Assembly (NCBI GenBank): GCA_035546775.1
Contig: DASZWD010000065.1
Coordinates: 1-51,802 of the forward strand
DNA length: 51,802 bases
Direction: 5' to 3'
From: Acidimicrobiales bacterium
GTDB lineage: Bacteria > Actinomycetota > Acidimicrobiia > Acidimicrobiales > JACCXE01
The translations under genes and the position numbers were made by a program. The notes under the pieces are model-generated. The model saw only the letters and a program-made list of their open reading frames with translations, was not told the DNA's origin and ran no database searches. Positions 23,387-32,212 of this stretch are shown here, in pieces (the stretch's first letter is position 1; each line of letters opens with the position of its first letter).

Positions 23387-25150
23387 GTGAAAGAGACCGT
23401 TGGCGAATGTGTGGCGCGACGGTTGTCGGAATGGGGCGTCGACACCGTCTTTGGACTTCCCGGCGACGGGATCAACGGGTTGATGGAGGGCTTCCGTCGG
23501 CTCGAGGAGAAGGTCAGATTCGTCCTCGTCCATCACGAGGAAGCCGCGGCGTTCATGGCGACGGGATACGCCAAAGCCACGGGTCGTCTCGGCGTGTGCG
23601 TCGCCACCTCGGGTCCGGGTGCCATCCACCTCCTGAACGGTCTCTACGACGCCAAGCTCGACCACGCGCCGGTGCTCGCCATCACGGGCATGCAGGAGAC
23701 GTCGGTCCTCGGTACGGCCTATCAGCAGGAGGTCCACCTCGATCGCCTGTTCCAGGACGTCGCGGCCTACAACCTGATGGTCTCCAACCCCCAGCAGGTG
23801 CCCGGCGTCGTCGACATCGCGATCCGCAACGCCCTCACCAAGCGCACCGTCGCCCACCTCACGTTCCCCAACGACATCCAGGTCGCCGCGCTCGAAGAGG
23901 ACCCGTACCGCCACGTCGCCCCGGCGCATCCGCCGACCACCGCGCCCAACCTTGCGCGCACCCCGCTGTCGCCGGCGCCGGACGAACTCGAAGCCGCGGC
24001 GCGGGTGCTCAACCGCGGCCACAAGGTCGCCATGCTCGTCGGGGCGGGGGCGCTGCACGCCCGCGACCAGGTGATCGCGGTTGCCGAACGGCTGCACGCC
24101 CCGATCGTCAAGACGCTGCCGGGCAAGGCGGTCGTGCCCGACGACCACCCGCTCACCACCGGCGGCCTCGGCCTGCTCGGCACCGCGCCGAGCGAGCAGT
24201 TGATGGAGGAGTGCGACACGCTGCTTATGGTCGGCACGTCGTTCCCGTACACCAAGCACCTGCCGGCGCCCGGTCAAGCCACCGTCGTGCAGGTCGACAC
24301 CGACCCAGCGCTCATCGGCTTGCGCCTGCCGGTCGAGGCCGGCGTCGTCGCCGACACCAAGCGGGCGCTCACAGCGCTGTTGCCGCTACTGCACGAGGGC
24401 GACGGCGACTTCCTGTCGAAGTGCCAGGAACAGATGGAGGAGTGGCGCTCTGACATGAAGGCGCTCGAAAACGTCAAGCGCGATCCCATCGCACCGCAGT
24501 ACCTCATCGGCTGCGTGAACGATCTGGCGAACGACGATGCCATCCTCACGTGCGACTCCGGAACGATCGCCACGTGGGCGGCGCGCCACTGGACGATCCG
24601 CGGTGGCCGCGAGTTCTACCTCTCGGGCAACCTCGCCACGATGGCTCCGGGACTCCCGTACGCCATCGGCATGCAGCGCGCCTTCCCTGATCGCCAAGTG
24701 ATCGCCTTCGTGGGCGACGGCGGCCTCGCCATGCTCATGGCCGAGTTCCTCACGGCGATGCGCGAGAACCTGCCGGTGAAGGTGGTGGTCAACAACAACA
24801 ACGCCTACGGCATGATCCTGTGGGAGCAGATGGTGCTCGGCTTCCCGGAGTACGCCGTGCGCCACAAGGAGCCCGAAGCCGACTTCGCCGCCTGGGCGCA
24901 GGCGTGCGGCGGCTACGGCGTCAAGGTGAAGGATCCGGCGCGGGTGCACGACGCCATCGCCGGCCTGCTGTCGCATCCCGGTCCGGGCATCGTCGACTGC
25001 GACGTCAACCCGAACGAACCGCCGATGCCGGGCAAGGTCAAGTACGACCAGGCGAAGCACTTCACCGAAGCGTTCCTGCGCGGCCAACCCCACAAGGCCG
25101 CGACGCTGGCGTCGATCGCCCGCGACAAGATCTCCGAACTGCGTTCCTGA
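23387..25150 (+). CDS. Thiamine pyrophosphate enzyme, pyruvate oxidase (PoxB)-like (587 aa)
   Basis: Three-domain TPP enzyme of the acetolactate synthase/pyruvate oxidase family. The proton-relay Glu is at residue 51 or 52 (HHEEAAAFMATGYAKATG) and the TPP/Mg motif GDGGLAMLMAEFLTAMRENLPVKVVVNNN is near 443-472. The tail MPGKVKYDQAKHFTEAFLRGQPHKAATLAS closely resembles pyruvate:quinone oxidoreductases, in which the C-terminus mediates membrane binding. Expected reaction: oxidative decarboxylation of pyruvate to acetate with electrons to quinone. The start is uncertain; GTG 23387 aligns best with the family and has TACAAC six bases upstream. Its stop overlaps the FAD/Fe-S dehydrogenase start, so the two form an operon. 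Other 2-oxo acid substrates cannot be excluded. Confidence 0.88.
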   Translation: MKETVGECVARRLSEWGVDTVFGLPGDGINGLMEGFRRLEEKVRFVLVHHEEAAAFMATGYAKATGRLGVCVATSGPGAIHLLNGLYDAKLDHAPVLAITGMQETSVLGTAYQQEVHLDRLFQDVAAYNLMVSNPQQVPGVVDIAIRNALTKRTVAHLTFPNDIQVAALEEDPYRHVAPAHPPTTAPNLARTPLSPAPDELEAAARVLNRGHKVAMLVGAGALHARDQVIAVAERLHAPIVKTLPGKAVVPDDHPLTTGGLGLLGTAPSEQLMEECDTLLMVGTSFPYTKHLPAPGQATVVQVDTDPALIGLRLPVEAGVVADTKRALTALLPLLHEGDGDFLSKCQEQMEEWRSDMKALENVKRDPIAPQYLIGCVNDLANDDAILTCDSGTIATWAARHWTIRGGREFYLSGNLATMAPGLPYAIGMQRAFPDRQVIAFVGDGGLAMLMAEFLTAMRENLPVKVVVNNNNAYGMILWEQMVLGFPEYAVRHKEPEADFAAWAQACGGYGVKVKDPARVHDAIAGLLSHPGPGIVDCDVNPNEPPMPGKVKYDQAKHFTEAFLRGQPHKAATLASIARDKISELRS

Positions 25151-28053
25151 TGGCCGTCGACGTCGCGCGGCTCGAGGCCGAGATGGCGGCGCGCGTCGAC
25201 GGCGAGGTGCGCTTCGACGCCATGACGCGCGGCGCCTACTCGACCGACGGGTCGAACTACCGCCAGACGCCGATCGGCGTCGTCATCCCGCGCACCGTGG
25301 ACGCGGGCGCCGAAGCGATCGCCGTGTGCCGCGACTTCGACGTGCCCGTTTTCTCCCGCGGTGGCGGCACCAGCCTCGGCGGTCAGTGCACCAACGTCGC
25401 CGTGGTGATCGACTGGTCGAAGTACTGCAACCAGCTGCTGTCGGTGGATGCGTCGCGGCGTACGTGCGTCGTGGAGCCCGGCATCGTCCTCGACGAACTC
25501 AACGATCAGCTCAAGGACTACCAGCTCGAATTCGGGCCGAAGCCGGCGACGCACGACCACTGCACCATCGGCGGGATGATCGGCAACAACTCGTGCGGGT
25601 CCACGGCACAACGCACCGGCAAGGTCGTCGACAACCTGGCGCGGCTTGAAGTGCTGCTCTACGACGGCACCCGCATGTGGGTGGGTCCGACCGACGACGA
25701 GGAATACGGCCGCATTGTCGGCGACGGCGACGGCGACCGGCGGGCTGAGGTGTACCGAGCCCTGCGCGCCGTCCGTGACGAGTACGGCGAACTCATACGG
25801 CGCACCTATCCGGACATCCCGCGCCGGGTGTCGGGCTACAACCTCGACTCGTTGCTCCCCGAAAACCAGTTCGACATCGCTCGCATGCTCGTGGGCAGTG
25901 AGTCGACGCTGGTCACAGTGCTGCGCGCCGAGTTGCGCCTCGTGCCCACCCTCAAGGCGAAGACGCTCGTCATGCTGGGCTATGACGACATCGCGTCGGC
26001 GGGCGACGCGGTACCTGGGATTGTCGAGTGCGCGCCGGTGGCCCTCGAGGGCCTCGACGACGTGCTGATCAAGCTGGAGCGGCGCAAGCACCTGCACGCC
26101 GAGGCGGTGGACCTGCTGCCGAAGGGCAACGCCTGGCTGCTGGTTCAGTTCGGCGGGGATACAGCCGAGCAGGCGGACGACGCCGCGGCGAAGATGCTCG
26201 CGTCGATCGGCCGATCCCGTAACGACGACACCGTCGTGTTCTACGACGACCCGAACCACGAGGAGGAACTCTGGGCCGTGCGCGAGGCGGGACTCGGGGC
26301 GACGGCCCACGTCGACGGCGTCGACTACTGGCCCGGGTGGGAGGACTCCGCCGTCGCGCCGGAGGACGTCGGCGACTATCTCCGCGAACTCCTCCGCCTC
26401 TTCGCCAAGTACCACTACGACGGTACGTCGGTGTACGGCCATTTCGGGCAGGGCTGCGTGCACTGCTCGATTCCTTTCGACCTCGTCACCGCCAAGGGGG
26501 TCGCCGACTTCCACGATTTCACCGAGGAGGCGGCGCGCCTCGTGCATCGATTCGGTGGTTCGCTGTCGGGCGAGCACGGCGACGGGCAGGCGCGAGGCGA
26601 CTTGTTGGGAATCATGTTCGGCGACGACATCGTCGACGTCTTCCGGCACGTCAAGACGATCTTCGATCCGCACGACCGGATGAACCCCGGCAAGGTGGTC
26701 GAGCCGAACCCGCGTGACGGTCAGCTACGCCTCGGCGTCGACTACCGCCACGTCGCCGGCCGGACGTACTTCGCGTTCGCGGAGGACGAGGGCGACTTCG
26801 CGCGCGCCGCACTGCGCTGTGCCGGCGTGGGCAAGTGCCGCCACGCCGACGGTGGCGTCATGTGTCCGAGCTACATGGTGACCAAGGACGAGGTCCACTC
26901 GACGCGCGGGCGCTCGCGCCTGCTGTTCGAGATGCTCGACGGCGGTGGTCGCGGCGGCGCCATCAGCGACGGCTGGCGCTCGACCGAAGTACGCGACGCC
27001 CTCGACCTGTGCCTGTCGTGCAAGGGATGCAAGCGCGACTGTCCCGTGAGTGTCGACATGGCGACGTACAAGGCCGAGTTCTTGGCGCACCACTACGCGC
27101 GGCGGTTGCGTCCGGCCTCGCACTACTCGATGGGGTGGCTGCCGCTGTGGGCGCAGCTGGCGAGTGGCGCGCCGCGCGCCGTCAACGCCGCGGTGGGGCC
27201 GCGGCCCGTCGCCGACCTCGCCAAGCGCGTGGGTGGCATCGCACCCGAACGGCAGATCCCGCGCTTCGCCCCCGAGTCGCTGCGGCGCTGGGCCAAGCGG
27301 CGCGCGCCGTCGCCGCCCGGCGCGCGCGGCCGCGTGTTGCTGTGGCCCGACACGTTCACCAACGCTTTCAGCCCCGAGATCGGCCGCGCCGCGGTCGCCG
27401 TGCTCGAAGCCGCCGGTTGGGCCGTCGACATCCCGACGGCGCCGCTGTGCTGCGGATTGACCTGGATCTCCACGGGGCAACTCGGCGTCGCTCGACGCGT
27501 CCTGCGCCGCACAGTGCGCGCGCTGTCGGGCCACGTGCGCACCGGGGGGCTCGTGCTCGGCCTCGAACCGAGCTGCACCGCGGTGTTCCGCAGCGACGCC
27601 GCCGAACTGCTCCCGGGCGACAACGACGTGTCCCGCCTAGCGCAGGCCACCGTCACCTTCGCCGAGTTGCTGCACGACCACTCGCCCGGGTGGGAGCCGC
27701 CGCCGCTCGACGGGACGCGGGTGCGCGTGCAGACGCATTGCCATCAACACGCCATCCTCGGGAACCAGGCCGACGTCTCGATCCTCCAATCCGCCGGCGC
27801 CGACCTCGAGGTGCTCGACAGCGGGTGCTGCGGCCTCGCCGGCAACTTCGGCTTCGAGCGCGGCCACTACGACGTGTCGATGGCGTGCGCCGAGCGCGTG
27901 CTGCTGCCCGAACTGCGCGAGGCGGCGCCCGGCGACGTGGCGCTGGCCGACGGATTCAGCTGCCGCACCCAGATCGAGCAGTCGGGCGTGGACGCAACGC
28001 CGCTCCATCTGGCGCAGCTGCTGTGGGCTAGTGGCGGCGTCGGCGGTCGGTGA
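25150..28053 (+). CDS. FAD-linked oxidase fused to Fe-S/CCG electron-transfer module, YdiJ/GlcD-GlcF type (967 aa)
   Basis: Membrane-associated 2-hydroxyacid dehydrogenase candidate. The N-terminal FAD_binding_4 domain (about 40-230) has SRGGGTSLGGQCTN and GGMIGNNSCGS. The FAD-oxidase C-terminal domain extends to about 535 (GSLSGEHGDGQARG). A ferredoxin-like segment has CAGVGKCRHADGGVMCP near 557 and CLSCKGCKRDCP near 620. Two CCG units follow (LCCGLTW near 767, SGCCGLAGNFGFE near 892). This order matches YdiJ-type D-2-hydroxyacid or D-lactate dehydrogenases and GlcDF fusions. Start ATG 25150 overlaps the PoxB-like stop (TGATG). Together they could oxidise lactate to pyruvate and pyruvate to acetate, feeding quinone. 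Its end overlaps the convergent ClC gene by 26 bases. Confidence 0.92.
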   Translation: MAVDVARLEAEMAARVDGEVRFDAMTRGAYSTDGSNYRQTPIGVVIPRTVDAGAEAIAVCRDFDVPVFSRGGGTSLGGQCTNVAVVIDWSKYCNQLLSVDASRRTCVVEPGIVLDELNDQLKDYQLEFGPKPATHDHCTIGGMIGNNSCGSTAQRTGKVVDNLARLEVLLYDGTRMWVGPTDDEEYGRIVGDGDGDRRAEVYRALRAVRDEYGELIRRTYPDIPRRVSGYNLDSLLPENQFDIARMLVGSESTLVTVLRAELRLVPTLKAKTLVMLGYDDIASAGDAVPGIVECAPVALEGLDDVLIKLERRKHLHAEAVDLLPKGNAWLLVQFGGDTAEQADDAAAKMLASIGRSRNDDTVVFYDDPNHEEELWAVREAGLGATAHVDGVDYWPGWEDSAVAPEDVGDYLRELLRLFAKYHYDGTSVYGHFGQGCVHCSIPFDLVTAKGVADFHDFTEEAARLVHRFGGSLSGEHGDGQARGDLLGIMFGDDIVDVFRHVKTIFDPHDRMNPGKVVEPNPRDGQLRLGVDYRHVAGRTYFAFAEDEGDFARAALRCAGVGKCRHADGGVMCPSYMVTKDEVHSTRGRSRLLFEMLDGGGRGGAISDGWRSTEVRDALDLCLSCKGCKRDCPVSVDMATYKAEFLAHHYARRLRPASHYSMGWLPLWAQLASGAPRAVNAAVGPRPVADLAKRVGGIAPERQIPRFAPESLRRWAKRRAPSPPGARGRVLLWPDTFTNAFSPEIGRAAVAVLEAAGWAVDIPTAPLCCGLTWISTGQLGVARRVLRRTVRALSGHVRTGGLVLGLEPSCTAVFRSDAAELLPGDNDVSRLAQATVTFAELLHDHSPGWEPPPLDGTRVRVQTHCHQHAILGNQADVSILQSAGADLEVLDSGCCGLAGNFGFERGHYDVSMACAERVLLPELREAAPGDVALADGFSCRTQIEQSGVDATPLHLAQLLWASGGVGGR

Positions 28054-29722
28054 CGAGTTCGCCGAGTCGGACGATGTCGGCCGCCGCCACCACGCCGATG
28101 TAGCGATCGCCGTCGCACACGGCTAAGCGGTCGACGCCCGCGTCGTCCATCGCCCTGACGGCGTCGCTGGCGGTCCACGATGGCTGGGCGGTGGGGACGT
28201 CGCAGCGCATGACGTCGGCGGCGGAGGTGGTGGCCCACTCGCCGCGGTCGAGGTGGGCCAAGTCGGTGGCCACCACCAGCCCGCAATACCGGTCACCGGC
28301 GACGACGACGACTGACTGCTGGCGCGCTTGGAGGAGTTGCGAGAACACGTCGTCCACGGTGTCGGTGGGTGCGATCACGCGCGCTTCGAGATCGAGGGCC
28401 GTCGTGACGGGCAGCCGCAGGCGCTGTTCGAGATTGCCGACGCGTCCGGGCGACTGGTAGGCCGAGATGGATGCCCGTCCCATCACCAACTGCGCGACGA
28501 CGGCGGCGATGAGGCCGGGTACGACGAAGCCCGGTCGTCCGGTGAACTCGGCGACGAAGACGACCGCCGCCAGCGGCACGCGGTAACCGGCACCGAGAAA
28601 CGCCGCCATCCCCACGACGGGGAACAGTGACGTCGTCTGGGCCTCGAACAACCCACCCACGGCGCGGCCGACCAGGGCGCCTTGAATGACGAGCGGGATG
28701 AAGAGCCCACCGGCGCCGCCACCACCGACGACGGCGGCGGTGCCGGCGACGCGCAGCGTGCCGAGCACGATGAGCGCGACGATCGCCCGGTTCGGGTTGA
28801 GCGCCCAGGTCAGGGCGCCGTACCCCGGGCCGAGGACGAGGTTCTGAGCGGAAAGGATGTGTCCGAGCAGGACCGTGCTCCCGAGCACACCGCCGGCGAT
28901 CCCGATACGGAGCGCGGGGTGGCCCCGCGACGACAAGTGCTTCGCCTCCCGGATGATGACGATGAACGCCCGCGCCAGGAGTCCACACACGAGGCCGATC
29001 ACGGCCGCCCCGCCGAGATCGACAAAGTTGAACGGCGGTCGCCCGGCGACCGGCAGGATTGGCTCTGTGCCGGCGAGGGCGGCGAACACGAGATAGCTCG
29101 TCGCCGAACTGATCGCGGCGGGCAACAACATGTGCCGCGCCACGTCGTCTTGGTACGGCACTTCGAGCGCGAAGACGAGGCCCGTCACGGGAGCCTTGAA
29201 GATCGCCGCCACGCCGGCGGCGGCGCCGCAGACGAGCAACACGTTCGGCTCGGCCAGATTGAACACCTTCGAGATGCGCCGCTCGAGCGCCGCGCCGATG
29301 GACGCGCCGGCGTACAGCGACGGACCCTCGTAACCCATCGGACCCCCGGAGCCGAGGGTGGCGATCGACGCGATGACACGTGCGATCGCCTGGCGCGGTC
29401 GCAGATCGCCGCCGTCGTCGTGGAAGGCGCGGATGTACTCGTCGGAGGTGGCGGGGGAAACCCCCTGGCCAACGGTCCGGAGCGCGGCCGCCGCGACGAC
29501 GAGTCCGAGCAGCGGCGCGACGACTTGTACCGCGAGTGGGGCGCGCACGACTGCGTCGAGCAACACGTCGGCGGTGAGGCGGTCAAAGATCGCGACCGTC
29601 AGGCCTGTCGCTGCGCCGGTCGCGCCGGCGAGCAGCAAGACCTGGCGCGTTTGGTGTGCCAACTGGCGCAGGCGGTCGCGGTGGTTGCGCCGAAACTCGG
29701 CGGCCCTTCGGGTCCAGGTCAT
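28028..29722 (-). CDS. ClC-type chloride channel/transporter with C-terminal CBS pair (564 aa)
   Basis: About ten membrane helices typical of ClC proteins, with GSGGPMGYEGPSLYAG near residues 122-137 (the gating Glu of the G-x-E-G-P motif is kept, but the usual Arg or Lys is Tyr), and AGGLFIPLVIQGALVG near 335-350 (the GxFxP motif). Residues from about 435 form two CBS domains (VIAPTDTVDDVFSQLLQARQQS... and MRCDVPTAQPSWTASDAVRAMDD), which usually sense nucleotides. It starts in an ATGA overlap with the MarR gene, so regulator and channel are one operon. Roles could be chloride or fluoride export, or acid and osmotic stress. Confidence 0.92.
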   Translation of the reverse strand: MTWTRRAAEFRRNHRDRLRQLAHQTRQVLLLAGATGAATGLTVAIFDRLTADVLLDAVVRAPLAVQVVAPLLGLVVAAAALRTVGQGVSPATSDEYIRAFHDDGGDLRPRQAIARVIASIATLGSGGPMGYEGPSLYAGASIGAALERRISKVFNLAEPNVLLVCGAAAGVAAIFKAPVTGLVFALEVPYQDDVARHMLLPAAISSATSYLVFAALAGTEPILPVAGRPPFNFVDLGGAAVIGLVCGLLARAFIVIIREAKHLSSRGHPALRIGIAGGVLGSTVLLGHILSAQNLVLGPGYGALTWALNPNRAIVALIVLGTLRVAGTAAVVGGGGAGGLFIPLVIQGALVGRAVGGLFEAQTTSLFPVVGMAAFLGAGYRVPLAAVVFVAEFTGRPGFVVPGLIAAVVAQLVMGRASISAYQSPGRVGNLEQRLRLPVTTALDLEARVIAPTDTVDDVFSQLLQARQQSVVVVAGDRYCGLVVATDLAHLDRGEWATTSAADVMRCDVPTAQPSWTASDAVRAMDDAGVDRLAVCDGDRYIGVVAAADIVRLGELVTDRRRRH

Positions 29723-30186
29723 CGAGATGACGCGTCCCAGCCAAAGACATCCGCGTGGGTCAGCGCCTCGTCGGCCGCCTCGGCGAACGCGAGCAAAGCC
29801 TCCGTCGCTGCCTGGGCGGCGGCCGGTCCCATGCGCGCCACGATGGCGTCGAAGTCGCGCCGGCGCCGGGCGGTCACCTTGTCGACGATCCGCTGGCCGG
29901 CCTCGGTGAGGTGGAGTTCGGTCTGGCGCCGATCGTCGACTGCCTCGGTGCGCCGCAGCAGCCCCTTCTGCACGAGTCGGTCACACAACCGCGTCGCCGA
30001 CGTGGGGTGAATGCCGATCGCGGCGGCGAGGTCCGACACGGTGGTGCGCGGCCGCGACGACACGAGCACGAGGGCTCGGAACTGCGGGAGCGTGACGTCG
30101 CCGATATCGGCGACGGAGCGTGCGGCGACTCCTACGAGCGCCCGTGACGCCACCAGCAGTGCCTCCGCCGGAGAAGGGTGCTTCAC
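29719..30186 (-). CDS. MarR-family transcriptional regulator (155 aa)
   Basis: Winged-helix dimeric regulator. The DNA-binding region TTVSDLAAAIGIHPTSATRLCDRLVQKGLL is at about residues 48-77, followed by the wing RTEAVDDRRQTELHLTEAG (the DxR motif is intact). Length is normal. Start GTG 30186 has no ribosome site, but TACACT lies seven bases upstream, so a leaderless mRNA is likely. A short dyad overlaps that -10 (see 30194-30207), suggesting autoregulation of the MarR-ClC operon. Confidence 0.92.
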   Translation of the reverse strand: MKHPSPAEALLVASRALVGVAARSVADIGDVTLPQFRALVLVSSRPRTTVSDLAAAIGIHPTSATRLCDRLVQKGLLRRTEAVDDRRQTELHLTEAGQRIVDKVTARRRRDFDAIVARMGPAAAQAATEALLAFAEAADEALTHADVFGWDASSR

Positions 30187-30193
30187 AGCATTA

Positions 30194-30207
30194 AGTGTAG
30201 AGATACA
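30194..30207. promoter_or_regulatory. MarR-ClC promoter -10 with overlapping dyad
   Basis: On the minus strand TACACT (30199-30194) is a good -10 seven bases before the GTG at 30186. TGTAGAGATACA (30196-30207) overlaps it and has inverted TGTA/TACA ends, a possible MarR site. On the plus strand TACGGT (30213-30218) may be the -10 of the divergent kinase operon, so one bound dimer could affect both. Confidence 0.4.
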
Positions 30208-30255
30208 AGTGATACGGTGGCGAAGTCGGATGTCACAAAGGTTTGGAGTGACGGC

Positions 30256-30273
30256 ATGCGACCTCCCCGTTGA
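30256..30273 (+). other. Five-codon leader frame whose stop overlaps the kinase start
   Basis: ATG CGA CCT CCC CGT TGA encodes MRPPR and has a good ribosome site (GGAG at 30245-30248, seven bases away). Its stop overlaps the TTG start of the histidine kinase (TTGA at 30270-30273). The kinase TTG has no ribosome site of its own, so ribosomes finishing the mini-frame may restart there. It could instead be chance. Confidence 0.4.
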
Positions 30274-31652
30274 GGATTCGACCGCGGCTCGGCCTGCGCC
30301 GTCGGGCGGCGGCGGCGTTCGCCGTCACGGCGCTCTGCGTCGCGATCGCGATGGCGGCGTCGACGTACTTCGTCGCGCGCCGATACCTGATCGCCGAGCG
30401 TGAGTCCGCCGCCGAGCGTCAGGCGTATGTCAACGCACGCCTCGTACGAACCGTTTTGCGGGGCGACAATCCCGACCTGTCGACGTTCCTCAACGGCCTC
30501 GGCGGGGGTGCTGCGTCGAATCAGGTGGTGCACTACCGCGGCGAGTGGTTCTCCAACTCGGTCGCGGTCGGAGCGAATTCCCTCCCGGCTGCGCTCATCG
30601 CCAAGGTCGACGGAGGTGCCGCGGCGCATCAGCGCGTGCGCTCGGGCAACTCGACGCTCCAACTCGTCGTCGGCGTGCACCTCGCTGCAGTGGACGCCTC
30701 GTATTTCGAGGTGTTCCCGCTCGCGGACCTCGACCGCACGCTGTCGCTGGTGGGCCGCGTGCTCCTCGGCGCCGCTGCCCTTTCGGCCGTGGTCGCGGCC
30801 CTGCTCGGGCGAGCATCGGCGCGCCAGCTCGTGAAGCCGCTCGTGCCCGTCGAAGACGCGGCGGAGCGGATCGCCAACGGCGCGCTCGACACGCGTCTGG
30901 ACGAGGCGGCAGATCCGGATTTCCGCCGATTGTTCCGCGCCTTCAACTCGATGGCCGAGGCGCTGGAGACGCGCATCGACCGTGAGGCACGCTTCGCCGC
31001 CGACGTAAGCCACGAACTGCGGTCCCCGCTCACGGCCGTAGCGGCCGCGGTCGAGATCATCGAACGACGGCGAGAACAACTGCCACCCCAAGTCATCGAG
31101 GCCTTCACCGTTCTGTCACAAAAGATCGAGGGGTTCCAACGGATGGTGCTGGACCTCCTCGAGATCTCGCGCATGGACGCTGGCACTGCGGTCCTCGACC
31201 TCGAGCCGATTCCCATCGAGCCATTCGTGACGCGGCTGGCAACGTCGCACGGACTCGCGGCCGACGTAGTCACCGTCGCGCCCGGCGCACCCCGAACCAT
31301 GGTGGCGGACCGGCGACGCGCCGCGCAGGCGATCGGCAACATCATCGACAACGCCGCCCGCTACGCCGGCGGAACCTCCGCGATATCGGTCGAGTGTGGC
31401 CAAGCAGGGATGGTCCGCATCCAGTTCGACGATCGCGGGCCCGGCGTCGATCCGGCCGAGCGACAGGCGATCTTCGGCCGCTTCGCGCGCGGCGCCGCGG
31501 GACTCGACGCGGGTACGGGATCGGGCACCGGCCTCGGCTTGGCACTCGTGGCGGAGCACGTCGCGTTGCAGGCAGGTTCTGTGTGGGTCGAGGACGCGCC
31601 TGGCGGTGGCTCCCGCTTCGTCGTCGAACTCCCGGTGAGCGCCGATGCCTAA
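30270..31652 (+). CDS. Sensor histidine kinase, MtrB-like (460 aa)
   Basis: Membrane sensor kinase. TM1 is at about residues 13-35, an extracytoplasmic loop runs to about 155, TM2 is at about 160-183 (LLGAAALSAVVAALLG), and a HAMP domain ends near 235. The HisKA domain has phospho-acceptor His248 in ADVSHELRSPL. The ATPase domain has the N box IGNIIDNAARYAG, G1 DDRGPGVD and G2 GTGSGTGLGLAL. The start TTG 30270 gives a sensible N-terminus (basic residues, then TM1). It overlaps the GerMN lipoprotein gene by 8 bases and is followed by a response regulator. That set matches MtrB-LpqB-MtrA of actinobacteria, but in reversed order. Confidence 0.92.
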   Translation: MRIRPRLGLRRRAAAAFAVTALCVAIAMAASTYFVARRYLIAERESAAERQAYVNARLVRTVLRGDNPDLSTFLNGLGGGAASNQVVHYRGEWFSNSVAVGANSLPAALIAKVDGGAAAHQRVRSGNSTLQLVVGVHLAAVDASYFEVFPLADLDRTLSLVGRVLLGAAALSAVVAALLGRASARQLVKPLVPVEDAAERIANGALDTRLDEAADPDFRRLFRAFNSMAEALETRIDREARFAADVSHELRSPLTAVAAAVEIIERRREQLPPQVIEAFTVLSQKIEGFQRMVLDLLEISRMDAGTAVLDLEPIPIEPFVTRLATSHGLAADVVTVAPGAPRTMVADRRRAAQAIGNIIDNAARYAGGTSAISVECGQAGMVRIQFDDRGPGVDPAERQAIFGRFARGAAGLDAGTGSGTGLGLALVAEHVALQAGSVWVEDAPGGGSRFVVELPVSADA

Positions 31653-32208
31653 GCCCCTGCGCCTGTGCGTCGTCATGTTCGCCGCGGCTTTCGCCGCCTG
31701 CGGCGTGACGACGCAGGCAAGCCCGCGAGTCGTCGACCGCCGCTCCGTTCCATTCGACTTGCTCAAGAAGAACGCGCGCCCGCTCGTCGCCACCACGACG
31801 CCGCAGGCGGCAGAGCCGGTCGCACTCTGTTTCGTGCAAGATCAACGACTCGTGACCGTCGAGCGTTCGCTCGAGTCCCCGGTCGCCCTGCGCGACGTGG
31901 TGAACGCGCTGGCCGAGTCACCCGCCGACGTGCCCCGGCTGCGCACCGCCTTCGGCGGCCCGGACCTCGTGGACCGGGTCGAGCTGCGCGGCGGGGTTGT
32001 GGCGGTCGACTTGACTCCGGAGGTGTCGACCTTGGGTGGCAACGATCAGTTGCTGGCGATCGCGCAGGTGGTTTGCTCGCTGACCGCCCGGCCGGGAGTG
32101 GGCCAGGTCACCTTCACCCTCGGCGGCGCGCCTGTCGACGTGCCGCGCGCGGACGGCACCGTCACGTCCGAGCCCGTGTCCCGCGACGACTACGCGTCGC
32201 TGCTCTAG
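31645..32208 (+). CDS. GerMN-domain lipoprotein, LpqB-like (187 aa)
   Basis: Predicted lipoprotein: signal peptide MPKPLRLCVVMFAAAFAAC with the lipobox FAAC and Cys19. After a short linker, residues about 55-170 form a GerMN fold (LRDVVNALAESPADVPRLRTAFGG... VVAVDLTPEVSTLGGNDQLLAIAQVVCSLTARPGVGQVTFTLGGAPVDVPRADGT). LpqB of actinobacteria has GerMN domains and modulates the MtrB kinase, but it is about three times longer and carries a beta-propeller; this one lacks the propeller. It overlaps the kinase by 8 bases and precedes the regulator by 4, so all three are co-translated. Likely an outside modulator of the kinase (inference). Confidence 0.88.
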   Translation: MPKPLRLCVVMFAAAFAACGVTTQASPRVVDRRSVPFDLLKKNARPLVATTTPQAAEPVALCFVQDQRLVTVERSLESPVALRDVVNALAESPADVPRLRTAFGGPDLVDRVELRGGVVAVDLTPEVSTLGGNDQLLAIAQVVCSLTARPGVGQVTFTLGGAPVDVPRADGTVTSEPVSRDDYASLL

Positions 32209-32212
32209 GCCC

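Noticed and set aside
24820-25149. Upstream extension of the FAD/Fe-S dehydrogenase
   Set aside because: It lies inside the TPP enzyme gene, is Arg/Gly-rich shadow sequence, and the proper N-terminus follows ATG 25150.
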